A stretch of 64,000 bases of DNA. It comes from BRH-c54 sp965284565 (GTDB lineage Bacteria > Bacteroidota > Bacteroidia > Flavobacteriales_E > Vicingaceae). The notes under the pieces were generated by a model. It was not told the DNA's origin. It saw nothing but the letters and a program-made list of their open reading frames with translations, and made no database searches. The stretch's first letter is position 1. Each line of letters opens with the position of its first letter. Below are positions 62,370 to 64,000 of this stretch, piece by piece. The DNA is taken from NCBI GenBank assembly GCA_965284565.1, contig OZ260100.1, forward strand, positions 124,001 through 188,000, given 5' to 3'. The position numbers and the translations under genes were made by a program.

Positions 62370-62400
62370 TTTTTTTCTTAATCGGAAAAATCTAATTTTA
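62370..62400 (+). promoter_or_regulatory. 31-bp promoter-like repeat, copy 2 (tilS)
   Basis: Same wording as the copy at 60373-60403 with A instead of G at one position (CTTAATCGG). It ends in TAATTTTA (62393-62400), ten bases before the tilS ATG, so the mRNA would be almost leaderless. Confidence 0.6.
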
Positions 62401-62409
62401 CATTATCGT

Positions 62410-63744
62410 ATGTTAACTGCATTTCAAAATCATATCAACACTAATCAACTGTTTGAACCAACAGACAAAATTTTATTGGCAGTGAGTGGCGGAAAAGATT
62501 CTATGGCAATGCTACATTTATTTGTAGCTGCTAAGTTTAATATTGGTGTGGCTCATTGCAATTTTCAATTGAGAGGTAAAGCTGCTAACGAAGACGAAAA
62601 TTTTGTTCAGCAAACTTGCCAACAACTCAATATTCCTTTCCATTCTATTAGGTTTGACACAGCCGAATATGCCGAAAAACATAAAATTTCTACCCAAATG
62701 GCTGCCCGAGAATTGCGTTACAACTGGTTTGAAGAAATAAAAAACACACATCATTACGATTCTATTGCAACCGCTCACCATCAAAATGATGTAGCAGAAA
62801 CCATGTTAATCAACTTAACCAAAGGCTCCGGTTTAAGCGGACTTCATGGTATAAAAGCTAAAAATAATAATGTAATTCGCCCCTTACTTTGCTTTACTTC
62901 TGATGAAATTCAGCAATACATTAAAAACAATAACATTGTATTTAGAGAAGACCAAAGCAATGCTTCAGTAAAATATGTCCGCAATAAAATAAGACATGAA
63001 GTATTGCCTAAACTTGCTGAAATTAATCCCAATATTATTGATACGCTTAATGAAACTGCAAAACACTTATTGGCTACCGAAAACATTTTAGACCAAAAAA
63101 TTGAAGCAGAAAAAAAGCATTGTTTTACTACTGAAAATGAGTTGTTTAAAATTAACATCCAACAATTAAGAGAGCTAAATCCATTAACTACTTACTTGTA
63201 TTATTTTTTATCTCCTTATCATTTTAATTTTGATGATTGCGAACAAATTGCCCTATCTCTAAATGGAAATTCCGGCAAGCAATTTTTCTCCACTACCCAT
63301 CAACTTATTAAAGACAGAGATTTTTTATTGCTTACTCCCAAAACAGAAAAGCAACCCGAACCAATTATTATTCACACCATCAATGATTTTTCCAAAAGCC
63401 CTATAAATATTAAGTTTGAGTTAATTGAAAATGAAAATATTACATTTAAAACAGCTAAAAACATTGCATATTTAAATGCTGATAAAATTGATTTTCCTTT
63501 GCGTTTTAGAAAATGGAAAGAAGGAGACCGCTTTACTCCTTTTGGTATGAAAAGTAAAAAGAAACTGAGCCATTATTTTATTGATGAGAAATTTTCCATC
63601 CCTGAAAAAGAAGCAACTTGGCTACTAACCGACAAAAACGACAACATTATTTGGGTGGTAAATTCCAGAACAGACAATGACTTTAAAGTTAATTCAACCA
63701 CCAAAACAATTTTGCTTTTAGAAACTTTTAATACAACATTTTAA
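62410..63744 (+). CDS. tilS: tRNA(Ile)-lysidine synthase
   Basis: 444 residues; attaches lysine to C34 of the tRNA-Ile that reads AUA. The PP-loop motif LAVSGGKDSMAM (residues 26-31 SGGKDS), VAHCNFQLRG, ATAHHQNDVAETMLINLTKGSGL and NKIRHEVLPKL (in KYVRNKIRHEVLP) are diagnostic. The C-terminal substrate-binding domain has LRFRKWKEGDRFTPFGMKSKKKLS. The stop codon lies within the left arm of the downstream inverted repeat. Expressed from the 31-bp promoter-like element just upstream. Confidence 0.96.
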   Translation: MLTAFQNHINTNQLFEPTDKILLAVSGGKDSMAMLHLFVAAKFNIGVAHCNFQLRGKAANEDENFVQQTCQQLNIPFHSIRFDTAEYAEKHKISTQMAARELRYNWFEEIKNTHHYDSIATAHHQNDVAETMLINLTKGSGLSGLHGIKAKNNNVIRPLLCFTSDEIQQYIKNNNIVFREDQSNASVKYVRNKIRHEVLPKLAEINPNIIDTLNETAKHLLATENILDQKIEAEKKHCFTTENELFKINIQQLRELNPLTTYLYYFLSPYHFNFDDCEQIALSLNGNSGKQFFSTTHQLIKDRDFLLLTPKTEKQPEPIIIHTINDFSKSPINIKFELIENENITFKTAKNIAYLNADKIDFPLRFRKWKEGDRFTPFGMKSKKKLSHYFIDEKFSIPEKEATWLLTDKNDNIIWVVNSRTDNDFKVNSTTKTILLLETFNTTF

Positions 63745-63882
63745 ACCACATAGAAACATAGCACACATGAAAATAAAAGAAATTTATAGTAACACAAAGT
63801 TTCTGTCCACCAAAGGTGGACAAGCTATGAGAAACTATTTTTTCTCTTTTTGACATTAAAAACTATGTACCTATGTGGTTAA
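63742..63882. repeat. MITE- or REP-like element with long terminal inverted repeats
   Basis: About 141 bp. The ends (63742-63761 and 63863-63882; AACCACATAG...ACATAG inside) are inverted repeats of 20 bp with few mismatches. The centre has GTCCACC-AAA-GGTGGAC (63805-63821), flanked by AGTTTCT (63798-63804) and AGAAACT (63830-63836). No open frame of note. The tilS stop codon forms part of the left end. Confidence 0.7.
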
Positions 63883-63916
63883 TCCATTTTGTTTGACAAA
63901 AAAATTCAAAACCTTT

Positions 63917-64000
63917 ATGCTTTTTACCGATCAAATTAACCATACAATTGAAATCACCAACACTCCCAAAAGAATTATTAGTGTTGTGCCTTCACAAACA
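63917..64000 (+). CDS. Start of an ABC transporter metal-chelate-binding protein (3' cut by window edge)
   Basis: 28 codons are visible, beginning MLFTDQINHTIEITNTPKRI and continuing ISVVPSQT. The phrase PKRIISVVPSQTE is the typical start of the mature periplasmic-binding fold of BtuF/FepB-like proteins (cobalamin or iron-siderophore uptake). No signal peptide precedes it in this frame, so it may be a cytoplasmic or short-form BtuF-like protein as often annotated in the phylum. The frame is open to the edge. Confidence 0.75.
   Translation, partial: MLFTDQINHTIEITNTPKRIISVVPSQT

Overview
The window comes from an AT-rich, gliding or type IX-secreting member of the Bacteroidota (flavobacterial type). 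The evidence is PorX, GldH, a PorP/SprF-like protein, a giant adhesin with a gliding-motility (CHU_C) C-terminus, LpxB (Gram-negative outer membrane), and the phylum-specific -7 promoter element TAnnTTTG upstream of most genes, often with no Shine-Dalgarno sequence. Several starts were moved downstream of the longest open frame because that element overlaps the longer start.

Layout. 1-5.9 kb: end of holA, nhaA, a secreted protein, an O-antigen-type flippase and an HD phosphohydrolase. 6-11.5 kb: porX, a TPR/PD40 surface protein, a beta-helix lipoprotein and two metal-binding (HMA) proteins. 11.6-28.1 kb: mostly housekeeping (tRNA-Ser, corA, surE, lpxB, yqgE, pdxH, nadK, a DnaQ-type exonuclease, a sugar aminotransferase with UDP-glucose dehydrogenase, ndk, a Na+/solute symporter, an ArsC-like protein, class II aldolase, accD, a SpoIIE phosphatase). 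28.4-31.2 kb: an accessory patch with a frameshifted membrane nuclease-like gene and a lipoprotein, bounded by odd palindromes. 31.2-49.6 kb: a respiratory/anaerobic block (porin, two c-type cytochrome proteins, moaA, two Crp/Fnr regulators and a cNMP-only protein, TauE-type permease, tryptophanase, moeA), interrupted by the 7.2-kb adhesin and its PorP partner. 49.7-64 kb: mnmE, SGNH hydrolase, LysM transglycosylase, gldH, PSP1 protein, proline dehydrogenase, two DUF4476 proteins, a metallo-hydrolase, a B12-binding radical SAM protein, tilS and the start of a metal-chelate-binding protein.

Main discovery. Seven palindromes of the type ATGAY-N4-RTCAT (Crp/Fnr-like) lie in front of eight promoters between 31.2 and 48.4 kb. 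In every case the centre of the palindrome is exactly 33 bp from the centre of the -7 element, which places it near -41. The targets are the porin, the cytochrome operon, both regulator genes, a cNMP-domain protein, tryptophanase, moeA and an apparently non-coding transcript of about 90 nt that ends in a strong terminator. Together they look like an Fnr-type oxygen or redox regulon with its own small RNA, similar in logic to E. coli FNR/FnrS but with no recognisable sequence link to it. One palindrome sits midway between the divergent fnr-like gene and moeA and appears to serve both.

The cofactor genes (moaA, moeA) suggest a molybdoenzyme elsewhere in the genome. All regulatory conclusions are read from sequence geometry and are untested.
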